Source of the DNA: Turritopsis dohrnii
Lineage: Eukaryota; Cnidaria; Hydrozoa; Anthoathecata; Oceaniidae
Assembly (NCBI GenBank): GCA_027922465.2
Contig: BQMF02000020.1
Coordinates: 744,001 to 808,000, forward strand
Reading direction: 5' to 3'
DNA length: 64,000 nucleotides
Notes under the pieces: generated by a model
What the model saw: the letters and a program-made list of their open reading frames with translations, nothing else
What the model was told of the DNA's origin: nothing
Databases searched by the model: none
Part shown: piece after piece, positions 26,401 to 34,600 of the stretch
Numbering within the stretch: position 1 is the stretch's first letter
Layout: each line of letters begins with the position of its first letter
Program-made: the position numbers and the translations under genes

Positions 26401-29400
26401 AAGAGTAGAAACATTGGTCGAGTAGAATTACTCACCAACGCTTCCATACGTCTCGGGGCTAGAGAAGGCGATGATCGATACTATAAGGGGAAAATCTCCT
26501 GCGTTATTATCTTTGATAAAGCTTTGAAAGAAGAACAAGTTGGAGAATTACGTCATTGTCCGAAGAGCAAATCAAAACAACAGAGTTCGATTGAAAATGA
26601 CGAGTTGACCGTGTTTGCGCAGGGTTCTGGTATGGCACCCGATTCAGAAGGTATCACAAAACTTTCGCAAATAGAAACCCGAAAATAGAAACTCGGAACT
26701 GTTAGATTTTAAAAAATGAGTTTATTACAAAACATTTATATTTATCATGCATGAATGCCATGCCTGCCAATAATAGGGAAAGTCATTAGACGATATCTGT
26801 CTTTATTTCAAGTTTTCAGTCAAGTCAAGTTTTAAGTCCTGTTTTTTATTTCCACTGTTTAGAATTCGATACTGTGGAGAATCGCATAGGGGACGACACA
26901 GAAGAAGAACTGACCGGTAGGGACATTTCGTCTGATGGAAAGCTCGCTTCCAACAAGATAATGGAAATGGTGGACAGAAGGCACAAGAGTTTCATCAACG
27001 ATCAATTGAAAAGGAAAATATCTTCTTTTACCAAAACAAAAAAATTAACAAAATTATTTTTATTTTGAAAACGCAACATTTAAACGTTTAACTGGTAAAC
27101 AGTTTGTAAATTAACAAAATCGTAACAAAAATAACTTACAACTATAAAACAAACAACAAACAAACAAAGCAAACAAACCAACTAACAAAATAAACAAAAC
27201 AACATTTTCAGTGAAGCGAAAGAAAATACTTTCGGGGTATTGGGTCCGTTTTGGGGACGTTTTTCGTTTTACACGGTTTACAAGGCTTCTAACGACGGGG
27301 AGTGCAACTTAAAATGTTCTAGCGCTTCACCCTCCTTCTCACAGTTTTACTGAGAAAAACAATTTTGAAATTCTTCCAACGCGACAAACAAAAACTTGAA
27401 TTCCAATTAGCCTGACACCGCTACAGACATTATCTTGATGATAGACTACTATTTTGTTTAGTATTTTACTGCGCAGACTCGAACTTTAGACAGGACAAAA
27501 CTCTTACTTTTCATAGACTTGGCTCATTATGACGTATTCTCTATGTGACAACGTTACCATGCAACCATTACACACTTTCAATATCGCTTGCAACAGTTGG
27601 TTATACATACCTTACCATTGCAGCCTCGATATCATTTATCTCCAACTCGATTTTCTAAATTTTCTCATCCAGATGTGATTGATAAAGGAATCCCTCTATA
27701 CATGTACATGCCACAGCGTCTTGCATGAAGCAGATCTTGATTCATAACTTCTCTGTTTGTCTATATCAGTATTGCGTCCTCGTAATTCAGAGATTTTGCA
27801 TATATCCCACCACGACATCAACTCTGTTGGTCATCCAACCAGCTCAGCATCACAACGCACAACAAACTCAAAACACTTGACACATTTTCGTCATTTCATG
27901 TTCGCTAATTCGCCATATTATTTCTTTTTTATGAAAAACAAAAGCTCATGGAGAAAAGAACAAAGGTGAGTGCGACCATGCTCTACGTCATCAACTTCAT
28001 CATACCATCTCTTTCAAAATACGTCGTGGAAATATTGGGTCATTGAGATTGCGTCACCTCTTGCGTACTGCCCATGTCGTTTTCATCCATTTTGTTGTCA
28101 TGGTAACTTTTGGTTATGAAATAAGAGAGTGTTGTGGTCACACGGCATAAGACATACTATAACTATAACATCAAAATATACCTTTCATGAGGGGACCATT
28201 CTTACATGTACATTCATCTAATGTTGTGTATTTTTTGTTGAATTTTAGCAACAAAATGCGATCCTAACCCGTGCAAAAATAACGGCATCTGTCAGGATGA
28301 CGACAAAAAGATCGACGGTTTCGTATGTCGGTGTGCTGACGACTTCACAGGAAAGCATTGTCAAGGTATACAGCTTAAAAGAAACATCTTTTTTCGGAGA
28401 TAACAAGTAGTTTAATCTAGTAGTATGGATAGAACGTGTTGGCATGTCCTTTTTATTTGCCAGTAATACCTAAAGTACGAACATTGTCTATAAATTATTC
28501 CATGTTATTTATTTAGTATCAAAACCTGAAGCAGAAAATCCTATTGTGAAGAGAACGGAAATTCCGAAGACTTATGAAAAAAAAGAAGACACTGCAGCAT
28601 ACACAAAAACAAACTCCACAGGTAGGAAACCTTATAAGTTCTGAAGCCTGTTGCTATGAGTATCGTGTATATAGTTCTTCTAACAGACTGGTATGTTGTT
28701 GTGAAAACTTTGTTATATTGAATTGGGATATCGAGGTGATGACAATGTCATGCCTCGATCTTTCAAAGAAAAAAATGAAACTTCCTTGCGAATAGTACCT
28801 ATCTGTTAGATCGACAGGTTAAAGGTTACTCTTCTCAACTTCTTGATGCGCTTTAAATGTTAGACTCGAAGAATGGCATCAAGAATCCGGACGAAAGCAA
28901 AGAAGATATATCTCTTTTGTACCAAAAGCTTGGATGCTACAAAGATGATTCCACTTATAGAGACTTGAAAACGAAAGTTAATTTGAAAAAAACAAGTCAG
29001 GAGGAGTGCGCAAAAGCATGCGCATTAGAAGACAAAAGTTTCTCATATTTTGGTCTACAAAATGGCACCTCTTGCTATTGTGGCAAAAGCTATGGGAAGT
29101 ATGGAAAGCTTCTGGATGAGGAGTGCAGTTTGAAATGTGAAGGAAACAACGAAGAAAGCTGCGGAGGAGAGCAAGCTAACGATGTCTTTTTCTTTGGACT
29201 AGGTACGAGTTTATAAGATTACTTTAAAAGAGTATTTAAAGCATGTTTTGTGAATTTTTCGTAAGAGGAGAAAACAGTTAAATTCATCGACTCTTCATTT
29301 TCATTTCTAGGAACAAACTACACGGTCAAAACATTCACTGGTCGTAAGCCTGGTGCAGGTACCGATGCCAAAATATACTTAGAGTTTATAGGAGAAAGGG

Positions 29401-30083
29401 GAAGCTCTGATTTCCGACAACTCGATAGCCGGATAGAAAAATACGAACCAGGAAGGTAAGTTATTTGTTCCGGTTTATTTGAATTTTCAGAAGGGTTTCA
29501 GAAATTTTGAAACAATCAATTCTTAAACGAGCGGTCTGGAAGGACCTCGATGTAGCTCCACACTGTGTAGTATGGTCAATGCCGCGTTCCAAAGTTTGTG
29601 TTAAAATATTTCCTGCAACTTCGGACCCATATACTAGGTAGGAATGGCAAAAAGGGAAAGGGCACGAGGTTGTTTCTCCATCCTACTTTTATTTCACACA
29701 CAACGCAGGGAAATGGGAACGAATTTGAAAAGTAAAATAACTTTCAATACTAATTTTTTTTCTAGCGTTGAGCAGCAAACCTTCTTACTTCCAGACTTAG
29801 GGAAGTTAAAACGAATGAAAATTTTACATGACAACACTGGAACTGCTCCTAGCTGGTATTTGGAGAAAGTAAGTTAGATTCGTAATCTATTTGATTGATC
29901 AATAAAGAAATTCTCCTAAGGAATTCTCCTAATCTTCTTTTTATGATGTTCTAGGTGCAAGTAACCGACGAAGAAGGATCCAGTTACGAATTCCCTTGCA
30001 ATGATTGGCTAAGTGATACTCAGAGTGGTGGCAAATTAGAAAGAGAACTTCAAGGGCGGTCAATTGTTACGTTGCCAACATGA
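8919..30083 (+). CDS. Giant secreted modular protein: S-x-I-P repeats, ShKT, CTLD, LamG, PA14, EGF, WSC, PLAT
   Basis: I joined 36 exons by GT-AG sites and phase: 8919-8985, 9265-9717, 10167-10346, 10585-10815, 10929-11351, 11502-11615, 11943-12188, 12271-12675, 12789-13496, 13612-13965, 14132-14230, 15316-15705, 16194-17102, 17831-18562, 18676-18789, 19011-19403, 19504-19667, 21293-21844, 21929-22272, 22723-22892, 22987-23544, 23707-24028, 24161-24333, 24481-24685, 24849-24965, 25338-25549, 25640-25756, 25971-26233, 26320-26650, 26863-26916, 28249-28365, 28517-28621, 28864-29202, 29311-29455, 29766-29868, 29955-30083. The sum is 10,338 nt, exactly in frame, giving about 3,445 aa. The start has a clear signal peptide and the end is TGA at 30081. 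No membrane segment is seen after the signal peptide, so the product should be secreted: a multi-lectin matrix or proteoglycan-like protein (inference). I know no named protein with this module order. The choice of exon 13 and of its donor is the least certain part. Confidence 0.8.
9020..9075 (-). tRNA. tRNA-derived relic in intron 1 (not a functional tRNA)
   Basis: On the minus strand the ends GGAGCGAG and CTCGCTCC pair like an acceptor stem. The segment GTGGGTTCAATTCCTAC forms a good T arm with a B-box-like loop. Only 56 bases lie between the ends, and no D arm and only a very weak anticodon stem can be drawn. It is therefore a shortened tRNA pseudogene or SINE-head fragment. Confidence 0.35.
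9265..11351 (+). other. Exons 2-5: disordered region with repeated basic-S-x-I-P motifs
   Basis: These four phase-1 exons code for a Q/N/P/K-rich, low-complexity stretch after the signal peptide. A short motif recurs: RRSYIP (about 10169), ARSYIP (about 10262), KKNTIP (about 10590), KKSLIP (about 10677), RKSFIP (about 10976), KKSAIP (about 11039), RQFIP (about 11156) and QQYIP (about 11205). The usual form is two basic residues, Ser, any residue, Ile-Pro. No folded domain is recognised. Intron 5 starts at 11352. Confidence 0.7.
11396..11431 (+). repeat. (ATTT)n microsatellite in intron 5
   Basis: Tandem TTTA/ATTT units fill the region between the exon-5 donor and the ShKT exon. Confidence 0.9.
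11502..11615 (+). other. Exon 6: ShKT domain
   Basis: A single symmetric phase-1 exon of 114 nt codes for one ShKT domain. It runs from ECADQYATCGDF to CRKSCGHC and contains six cysteines in family spacing, with the typical CRKSCGxC ending. ShKT domains occur in many secreted metazoan matrix and enzyme proteins and do not themselves imply toxicity; here it is one module of a very large protein (about residues 452-490). Confidence 0.85.
11943..15705 (+). other. Exons 7-12: acidic Ser-Gly clusters plus more S-x-I-P motifs
   Basis: Exons at 11943, 12271, 12789, 13612, 14132 and 15316 are all phase 1 at both ends. They code for disordered sequence with clusters of Ser-Gly beside Glu/Asp: GSGEADAGSGSGGD (exon 7), EGSESGSG and DDDDSGSGSGSG (exon 8), EDEGSGGGGSGDG (exon 11), IEGSGGGE (exon 12). 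Such acidic SG runs are the known context for glycosaminoglycan attachment. Exons 8 and 9 add KKSVIP, KKSIP, TRSFIP, RFIIP and ARSTIP. Exon 10 is proline-rich. The exon-7 donor is most likely at 12189; a second GT at 12231 would leave an intron of only about 40 bp. Confidence 0.65.
16194..17284 (+). other. Exon 13: highly charged exon with two possible ends
   Basis: From the acceptor CTTCTAG ending at 16193 the frame stays open to TGA at 17282, coding for a hydrophilic chain that starts DNLEDIGDDEDDD and ends in an Asp/Glu run. The phase fits exon 12. A good donor (CAAG/gtatca) at 17102 would join it in phase to exon 14. If that donor is skipped, the product ends at 17284 as a short secreted isoform of about 1,590 residues, lacking all lectin modules. 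Exon 12 could also join exon 14 directly, as all phases are 1. No domain is recognised. Confidence 0.55.
17831..18789 (+). other. Exons 14-15: linker before the lectin modules
   Basis: The exons at 17831-18562 and 18676-18789 are phase 1 at both ends and code for a basic, Gln/Asn/Leu-rich linker. Two further motif copies occur (KAIIP near 17935 and KSTIP near 18190). The donor after exon 15 is GTTGGT, weaker than the others. No domain is recognised. Confidence 0.65.
19011..21516 (+). other. Exons 16-18: two C-type lectin-like domains
   Basis: Exon 16 (19011-19403) holds a complete CTLD, from DCGENWEGAQ through FWIGYRD and WSWTDGS to FLCKKK. Exon 17 (19504-19667) and the first part of exon 18 (from 21293) form a second CTLD with YWIGYND, WMWSD, the metal-ligand-type WNDEPC and FVCKR. 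The first CTLD lacks a clear EPN and has WKDDSC instead of WND, so calcium-dependent sugar binding is better supported for the second. Unlike the flanking introns, the intron inside CTLD2 is phase 0 and 1.6 kb long, and it contains the antisense LRR gene. Confidence 0.85.
19702..21072 (-). CDS. LRR-EGF transmembrane receptor, intronless, nested in an intron on the opposite strand
   Basis: An uninterrupted frame of 456 codons lies entirely inside intron 17 of the giant gene, in antisense. A signal peptide begins at the second methionine (MFIILFVSFLRQATC, residue 19, base 21018), which may be the true start. It is followed by a short cysteine cap, about eight leucine-rich repeats (LxxLxLxxNxL pattern, roughly 65-290), an LRR C-cap (NPISCSCWLQ), one EGF domain (CKNGALC ... 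CLCREGYDGLFC), a membrane segment (VLIVVTICFSVAVVLGVAIV) with a basic stop-transfer RRKR, and a second hydrophobic run near the C-terminus. It is thus a small type I receptor or adhesion protein, ligand unknown. Its lack of introns suggests a retrocopy origin (inference). Confidence 0.85.
   Translation of the reverse strand: MIHDKTTGYKRSKLVLDHMFIILFVSFLRQATCENIICSHDNITATCTHKNITDEELGKVIRNLSTTIRSLDLSYNDLTTFPMQLLWNFKELKALKLRGNKLLIPPQSVGKNTPSLSVLDLGRNKLGSIDEEVSKSYMYIHKLDLSNNEISSVDLTSFSGCTSMEDLKLSNNKIAKIANNAFTKLKRLKYLSLDHNDLDFLYVNTFQGASLLTEIDLSNNHLESIRNDLFSSLPNLQQIYLHDNIIYSLDNQCFQDMNLHVLDLQNNLLEKISDSVFDGTTIHGKIYLKGNPISCSCWLQEKNFKRLRENGEIQGYCVTPFNLYGKSIPHLTQNQLQCAYTNSCKEHACKNGALCSSVNDTSYKCLCREGYDGLFCDVLIKKEGTDTVLIVVTICFSVAVVLGVAIVYYIRRKRAQFPGRCISKEKLCCAAVLFVFFVLFFIFVSLRVACRFYELC
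21517..23544 (+). other. Exons 18 (end) to 21: two LamG/concanavalin A-like domains
   Basis: After a linker, the first LamG-like jelly roll spans exons 18 (end), 19 (21929-22272) and 20 (22723-22892), with SLDGVRSYLDAGDF, the core strand VGIWQDIVMTWHRGKGIFVYVNG and a final YGDTVVATYRW. The second is a single phase-1 exon (22987-23544) with GWLEIDNLD, RWQRVVMTWRLDKGLWVYVDG and LAIFNRYLS. The two WQ..VMTW...G.FVYV(N/D)G strands match each other, showing tandem duplication. The domain types are sure; ligands are unknown. Confidence 0.75.
23707..25549 (+). other. Exons 22-26: two PA14 domains
   Basis: Copy 1 (23707-24028 plus 24161-24333) and copy 2 (24481-24685, 24849-24965, 25338-25549) both start with IREVW, then a P-G-x-x-(I/L)-x-x-L segment, FDAPFN, NYGSK/R, GYF.APETG and (F)YLS, and end with FL.AG.YY. 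These are PA14 hallmarks. Copy 2 has one extra intron after GDYR. PA14 domains generally bind carbohydrate in eukaryotic adhesins. Phases at the outer borders are 1, and the inner ones are 2. Confidence 0.85.
25640..26916 (+). other. Exons 27-30: third LamG-like domain and linker
   Basis: Exon 27 (25640-25756) and exons 28-29 (25971-26233, 26320-26650) code for a third LamG/concanavalin A-like domain, with SYIEIPNDGRLDTKKSITL, MNKWNQVGASYD and a final IIFDKALKEEQV. Exon 30 (26863-26916) is a small phase-1 linker. If its GTAGGG donor is skipped, the frame runs on to a stop at about 27066, another possible alternative end. Confidence 0.7.
26917..28248 (+). other. Intron 30 of the giant gene, 1.3 kb
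   Basis: This is the second-longest intron after the one with the LRR gene. It contains A/AAC-rich low-complexity sequence near 27060-27210 and one open segment with splice-like ends (27770-27965), which was rejected as an exon because its phases do not fit. I see nothing else in it. Confidence 0.6.
28249..28621 (+). other. Exons 31-32: EGF domain and short linker
   Basis: Exon 31 (28249-28365) is a symmetric phase-1 exon holding one complete EGF domain: KCDPNPCKNNGICQ and CRCADDFTGKHCQ supply the six cysteines. Exon 32 (28517-28621) is a 35-residue charged linker. Confidence 0.85.
28864..29202 (+). other. Exon 33: WSC domain
   Basis: One phase-1 exon codes for a WSC domain, starting LGCYKDDSTYRDL, with CAKAC, FSYFGLQNGTSCYCGKSYG and a closing CEGNNEESCGG. 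Eight cysteines are in family order. WSC domains are putative carbohydrate-binding modules. Confidence 0.85.
29311..30083 (+). other. Exons 34-36: C-terminal PLAT domain
   Basis: Three exons (29311-29455, 29766-29868, 29955-30083) code for a PLAT/LH2 beta-sandwich: YTVKTFTGRKPGAGTDAKIY, then LGKLKRMKILHDNTG, SWYLEKVQV and EFPCNDWLS. The domain is complete, ends about 25 residues before the TGA stop, and closes the protein. PLAT domains mediate membrane or protein contacts. No GPS or polycystin channel follows, so this is not a polycystin. Confidence 0.85.
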
Positions 30084-31591
30084 CCAAAAACAATAATAAC
30101 CGCTGACCATCTTTAAAGACTCCTTCCTTTCTTTCTTTTTGCTCGCCTACACTTTTCACTCTCAAATGCTCTTGTGCTGTACACTTTCCGTCATATTTTG
30201 TGCAATGTCTACACGAATCTCCTTACAACATGGTCCCTCGTAACACGGGGGTCATTTCATTCAACTTGTTTATATGTTTTTGATGTAGAGAACGCCTGCG
30301 CATTTTGTAAATATATTTTATACATATTTTATATACAAACTACGTCCACATGTGCCACATGGTAGCACTAGTGTGTTTCGGTAGGTGTGACGGAATTTCT
30401 TATGTAACACTACTGCCTCATGGGAAGGTGAATTCGTCATATCACCCGATACTTTGTCTCTGGTACAAATGTTTCGAACCGATCGTGTTATTTTCTAAAG
30501 ATCATGTATATACCCATCTCTTGGAAAGAAATTTTGCACTTTCAGTTAAAGGACACAAAGTTACTAACAGGTAGTTGACAAATCGAGAAATACCATTTTA
30601 CTTCTGTAAAACACACGAGATATTAAGTAAAACGCACCTATTATGAGAAAATATATAGGCTGGTTTACAATACCCACTGTTTTTTGTTGTTCCATGTAGC
30701 CAATTCCTTGCCAAAATTTCTACCTGATAAATCAAGTACTTCAAGTACTCAAGTAAAATTTCATTGGTGACGTAATAATTAAGCTTTTGCCTTGAAATGA
30801 AATTCAGCTGCATCTCATTATGACAGGCCACTTCATTGTGTAGAAATTTCGATGATTTTATGATGTCAATTTGACACTAAGAGAAACCTTTTTCAACCAC
30901 TTTCAACTTGGATACTGTCAAAAAGAGGATAATAGGCGACAACAAATAATGATCAGAAAATGATGTAGAAATCCTTGTGTCTATACTGGTGTTGATATTG
31001 ATCATAGTAAATATACAGGAAGACTTCTGGCTAGCTTGTCTGGCTAGTTTTTTCACCCTACCTCGTTTTCGTGCGTTGCATTACGTCATTAAATTATTGC
31101 TTTAACTTGTCTATATCCACATATATGGTGTAAACCTTATTACATTTGTTCAGGTGATTGAGTTTATAAACACTATTTGCCTTACTTTTTCAAACATAAT
31201 TGTCATGGCTTTCACCGAAATCTTTTGGTAAACAATGCACGTCATACGACGGGAAATGAAAGATTTTCGTAATTAAAAAAAAATTAGAATTAAAATCATT
31301 AAAATTAAAATTAGTAACTTTTTTTGATCTGGATATTCTGAAACCTATGATTGATCATGTAATGATGGCCGCCTCAGATGGTAGAAGGTGTTTGATATTG
31401 AAGAGACTACCAAGAGGAACACTGAGAACAACAGACACTAGATTGATCTCAAGGAACAACTAAAAACAGTCGAGTTCGGAGCAATACCTACGAACTCGAC
31501 TGTTTTTTAGTCGAAGTCGTAGTTTTTTAGCAGTCAAAGACTCTCGTCGTAGGTCCATAGAAACGCTCAAACGTGCGAAATGGTTGAAGTA
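30084..31591. other. Noncoding region downstream of the giant gene
   Basis: Short open frames of 60-77 codons show no family resemblance. The 3' untranslated region of the giant gene must begin here, but no canonical AATAAA was noted close to the stop. A strong hairpin at 31460-31510 is listed separately. Confidence 0.55.
31460..31510. repeat. Strong short hairpin, 19-20 bp stem
   Basis: The arm CTAAAAACAGTCGAGTTCG (31460-31478) pairs with 31491-31510 with a single one-base bulge and a 12-base loop. It could be the fold of a small RNA precursor or the remnant of a foldback element; the sequence alone does not decide. Confidence 0.6.
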
Positions 31592-31593
31592 CA

Positions 31594-31629
<36 letters not shown>

Positions 31630-31727
31630 CAATTTATTTCTAGATCCATTAATAATTTACATGGTTCTTCTCCTAGAAATGCAAATAAATATTATGTATA
31701 TGTAAACCGTAATAAGAAAACGTATAT

Positions 31728-31766
<39 letters not shown>

Positions 31767-34600
31767 TATATTTCATTTTAACGTTCTAGCCATAGCTTTA
31801 TCTTTCAGATAGTTGAATGTTTTTGTTTTGAAAATATTTAAACTTATGACATCACGGATCGATTTCGGTAGCTCGTTGAAGACTTTTGAGGCGTTTTTCA
31901 GATAAGAGTCGAACTCGTCTCTGCATTCAATTATTGGACCAGCATTTTCTCTGTTACTCCGTAGCGTTCTGACATCGGTTCTTAGTGCGACTTGAAGGTT
32001 TTGAGCGATATTTTGATCGTGGATGCCTTTAAACGCTAAGACGGCTGTGGCGTATTCGATTCGTTCTGCGATTGGGAGCCACGATAGTTTCAAACAATCG
32101 GACTCCTTTGCGTGTTTGCCCAGGACAAACCCGGCAGCCGCGTTCATAACTTTTTGAAGACGGCACTGCAGATACTTCGGTAACGGATTTGTGATGATGT
32201 TTCCATAGTCAAGTTTCGACAACACTAATGTTTGGGCAAGGTTTCTTCTGACGTTAAATGATGCGTAGCGTTTTAGGTGTTTTAAAGTTCTGAGTATCGA
32301 GAAACAATTACTGGAAACGTAGTTGAGGTGGTCGTTCTATTCGAGATGTTCACTGAAAGTAACCCCCAGTACTTTCATCGTTTTCGTCTTGTTTAGATGT
32401 TTGTTTCCACATATTACATTGACACAATCGATTTTATCTTTATGGTGTTGGTAAAGCTGTTTGGTGCAGAAGGTCATTGCTTTTGTCTTTTTTTCGTTGA
32501 AGACAAGATTAGAATCGTGCGACCAGCTGCGCAGGTTTTGAACGTCTTCACTAATTGCTTCTGATCTCTCCTTTAACTCGTTCGGACAAGCGTGGATGTA
32601 AATCTTTGTGTCATCTCCGTATTGTAACGTTTTTGAATGCGTTAGTTGTGTTGACAGGTCGGAAACGTACAGGTTAAAGATAACTGGCCCGAGAATGGAA
32701 CCTTGTGGAACACCGAAACCAATTGTCATCGTCTCAGACGTTTTATCGTCGATTTGAACAAAGTGCTGTCTGTCTGAGAGGTAGTTTGTGATCCACCATA
32801 GGAAGGATTTTGATATGTTTAAAGTGCTAAGTTTCTCAATCAGTTTCTTGAATGCAATTGTGTCGAATGCTTTTGAGTAATCAGCGAAGACAGAAATGGT
32901 GACTTCTCCTTTCTTCATAGCTTTCAAGATATCATCTTTGAACTTGAGAAGACAGCTTACTGTCGAGTGTGATTTTCGAAACCCATGTTGAGTTGTTTTG
33001 TACAGGGTCTTGTTGTCGATGTGATTGACGAGCTGTTGAAGGACGACTCTTTCATATATCTTTGAAAAGATCGGTAACACGGAAATTGGACGGTAATCAT
33101 TTGGCGATGTTGGATTTTGTATTTTTGGAATTGGACTTATCCTTACTATTTTCCACAGATCGGGAAAAGTATTTGTTTCCATAAAATTATTGATGATAAA
33201 AGTCAATGGTGAAATGATGAATTCTGCAACAGGTTTCATTAGGTTGATGGGGATTTGGTCATGTCCAGTAGAACAGTCACTTCTTATTCCATTTAACGCC
33301 TTACGTACATCTTGGTAGGTGGTACAGGAGAGTGAGAAAGCGTTATCGTCCATATCAGGAATATTGTTGATCAGCTCTGTCATATCCTTAATCGATGTTC
33401 GCTTGGCTCTAGTCAGATTATCGGCCACTTGATTATAGTGTTGATTTAGGGAATCAGGGCTTTCTAGGATTGGCTTGTAATTGGGTTTTAAGATTTTTTG
33501 GATTGTTTGCCAAACTTCTTTTGGGCGATGAGATGACAGAGCTTTTTTATAGAACAATTTCTTTGTTGTTTTGATTTTCTTTTTCAGCTCACTTTTTATT
33601 GCTCGATAATTGCGCCAGTCTTCGACGGATTTTGATTGATGGGCTTTACTTTGACGTTCGTGACAACACTTTTTCAGTCCGATTATATCAAGATCTTTCA
33701 TCCAAGGTGCAGGTGGACGAGTCATTTTGCATCGTTTTATAGGTGCATGCTCATTTAAGCAATCCAATATAAGCGAATTGAAGACACTTAGTTGTTCATT
33801 TGGATCTTCAAGTGTGTACACGGCGCTGAAAGGGATGTGGGAGAAGTCCTGTTTGAACTTTTCAACATCAAAGTTTTTTAAATCACGTATGTATTTGTGT
33901 CGAGGTTGGAATGTTTCGGCTCTTATGTTTACATTCATGAACGGGGAGTCATGGTCGCTGACCGTATGGCATGGTATTACATCTGTCAATGTCACCTTTT
34001 CGGGAATGTTTGTTATGAGGTGGTCTATCAGACTTTTTCCGTGCCTTGTGGGTTTTGTCACAATATTTGACATGTGAAATACGTTTAATATTTCATGGTA
34101 TCGTTTGCTGATAGGTGTTTCAGTTATCAAATCGATGTTTGTATCTCCACAAATTATGACTGGTCCATCCCATGTGTTGTTGATATGCGATAAGACAGTT
34201 TCAAATTTCTGCAGCCATGCTTCTTTTGATGCTATATCAGAATTTGGCTGATAGACTGTTCCCAATAGATAGGAATGGTTTTTATTTTTTCCCTTAATTT
34301 CTAACCATAGATGTTCGATGTCAGTGGCCACACGATGTATATCCTTTCTTATGTGGTAGCCTTTGATTGTACTTTTTAGGTAAACACCGACACCACCTCC
34401 TCGACCTTTCTTCCTATCCAACTTCTGTTCAAAATAAGGTCCAATTGAGGGGGACTGACGACGTAATGGATGATGCCGGCGGGTGTGTAGTGTTAAGGGA
34501 TACAGCCATAACTGTGTTGGACGTAGTAATAACCACTACGGCGTCGACTGATGATGACGAGGGAGCTCCAGCTATTGATGGCAGTTGACGGATGGTAAGT
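31592..34600 (-). mobile_element. 5'-truncated APE-type non-LTR retrotransposon (LINE)
   Basis: The minus strand carries part of an endonuclease-RT polyprotein, followed on its 3' side by a 30-base A run (T run at 31730-31760) and a (TTA)n tail (AAT repeat at 31592-31628). Microsatellite tails like this are typical of CR1/L2-like LINEs. The 5' end of the endonuclease is missing, and the limit near 34600 is approximate. Confidence 0.75.
31773..34421 (-). pseudogene. LINE ORF2: endonuclease (partial) and reverse transcriptase, one in-frame stop
   Basis: One continuous frame runs from 34421 to the stop at 31773, apart from a TAG at 32337-32339. It contains the end of an APE endonuclease (GGGVGVYLK, CGDTNIDLI, LIDHLITN and the catalytic-type SDHDSPF) and a full RT: FADYSKAFD (motif A), GVPQGSILGP (motif B) and QYGDDTKIY (motif C). 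The C-terminal part after the stop, starting near LSKLDYGN, is in the same frame and ends ARTLK. A single stop and good preservation suggest a recent insertion. Exact clade (CR1, L2 or Jockey-like) is not assigned. Confidence 0.8.

Noticed and set aside
27770..27965. Open segment with acceptor- and donor-like ends in intron 30 of the giant gene
   Set aside because: Entering in phase 1 it leaves in phase 2, which does not fit the following EGF exon (needs phase 1). The peptide has no domain character.
28864..30083. WSC plus PLAT as a polycystin-1 family member
   Set aside because: No REJ, GAIN/GPS or channel segments; the frame stops shortly after PLAT.
33727..34077. 116-codon plus-strand frame
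   Set aside because: Antisense shadow of the LINE reverse-transcriptase/endonuclease frame.
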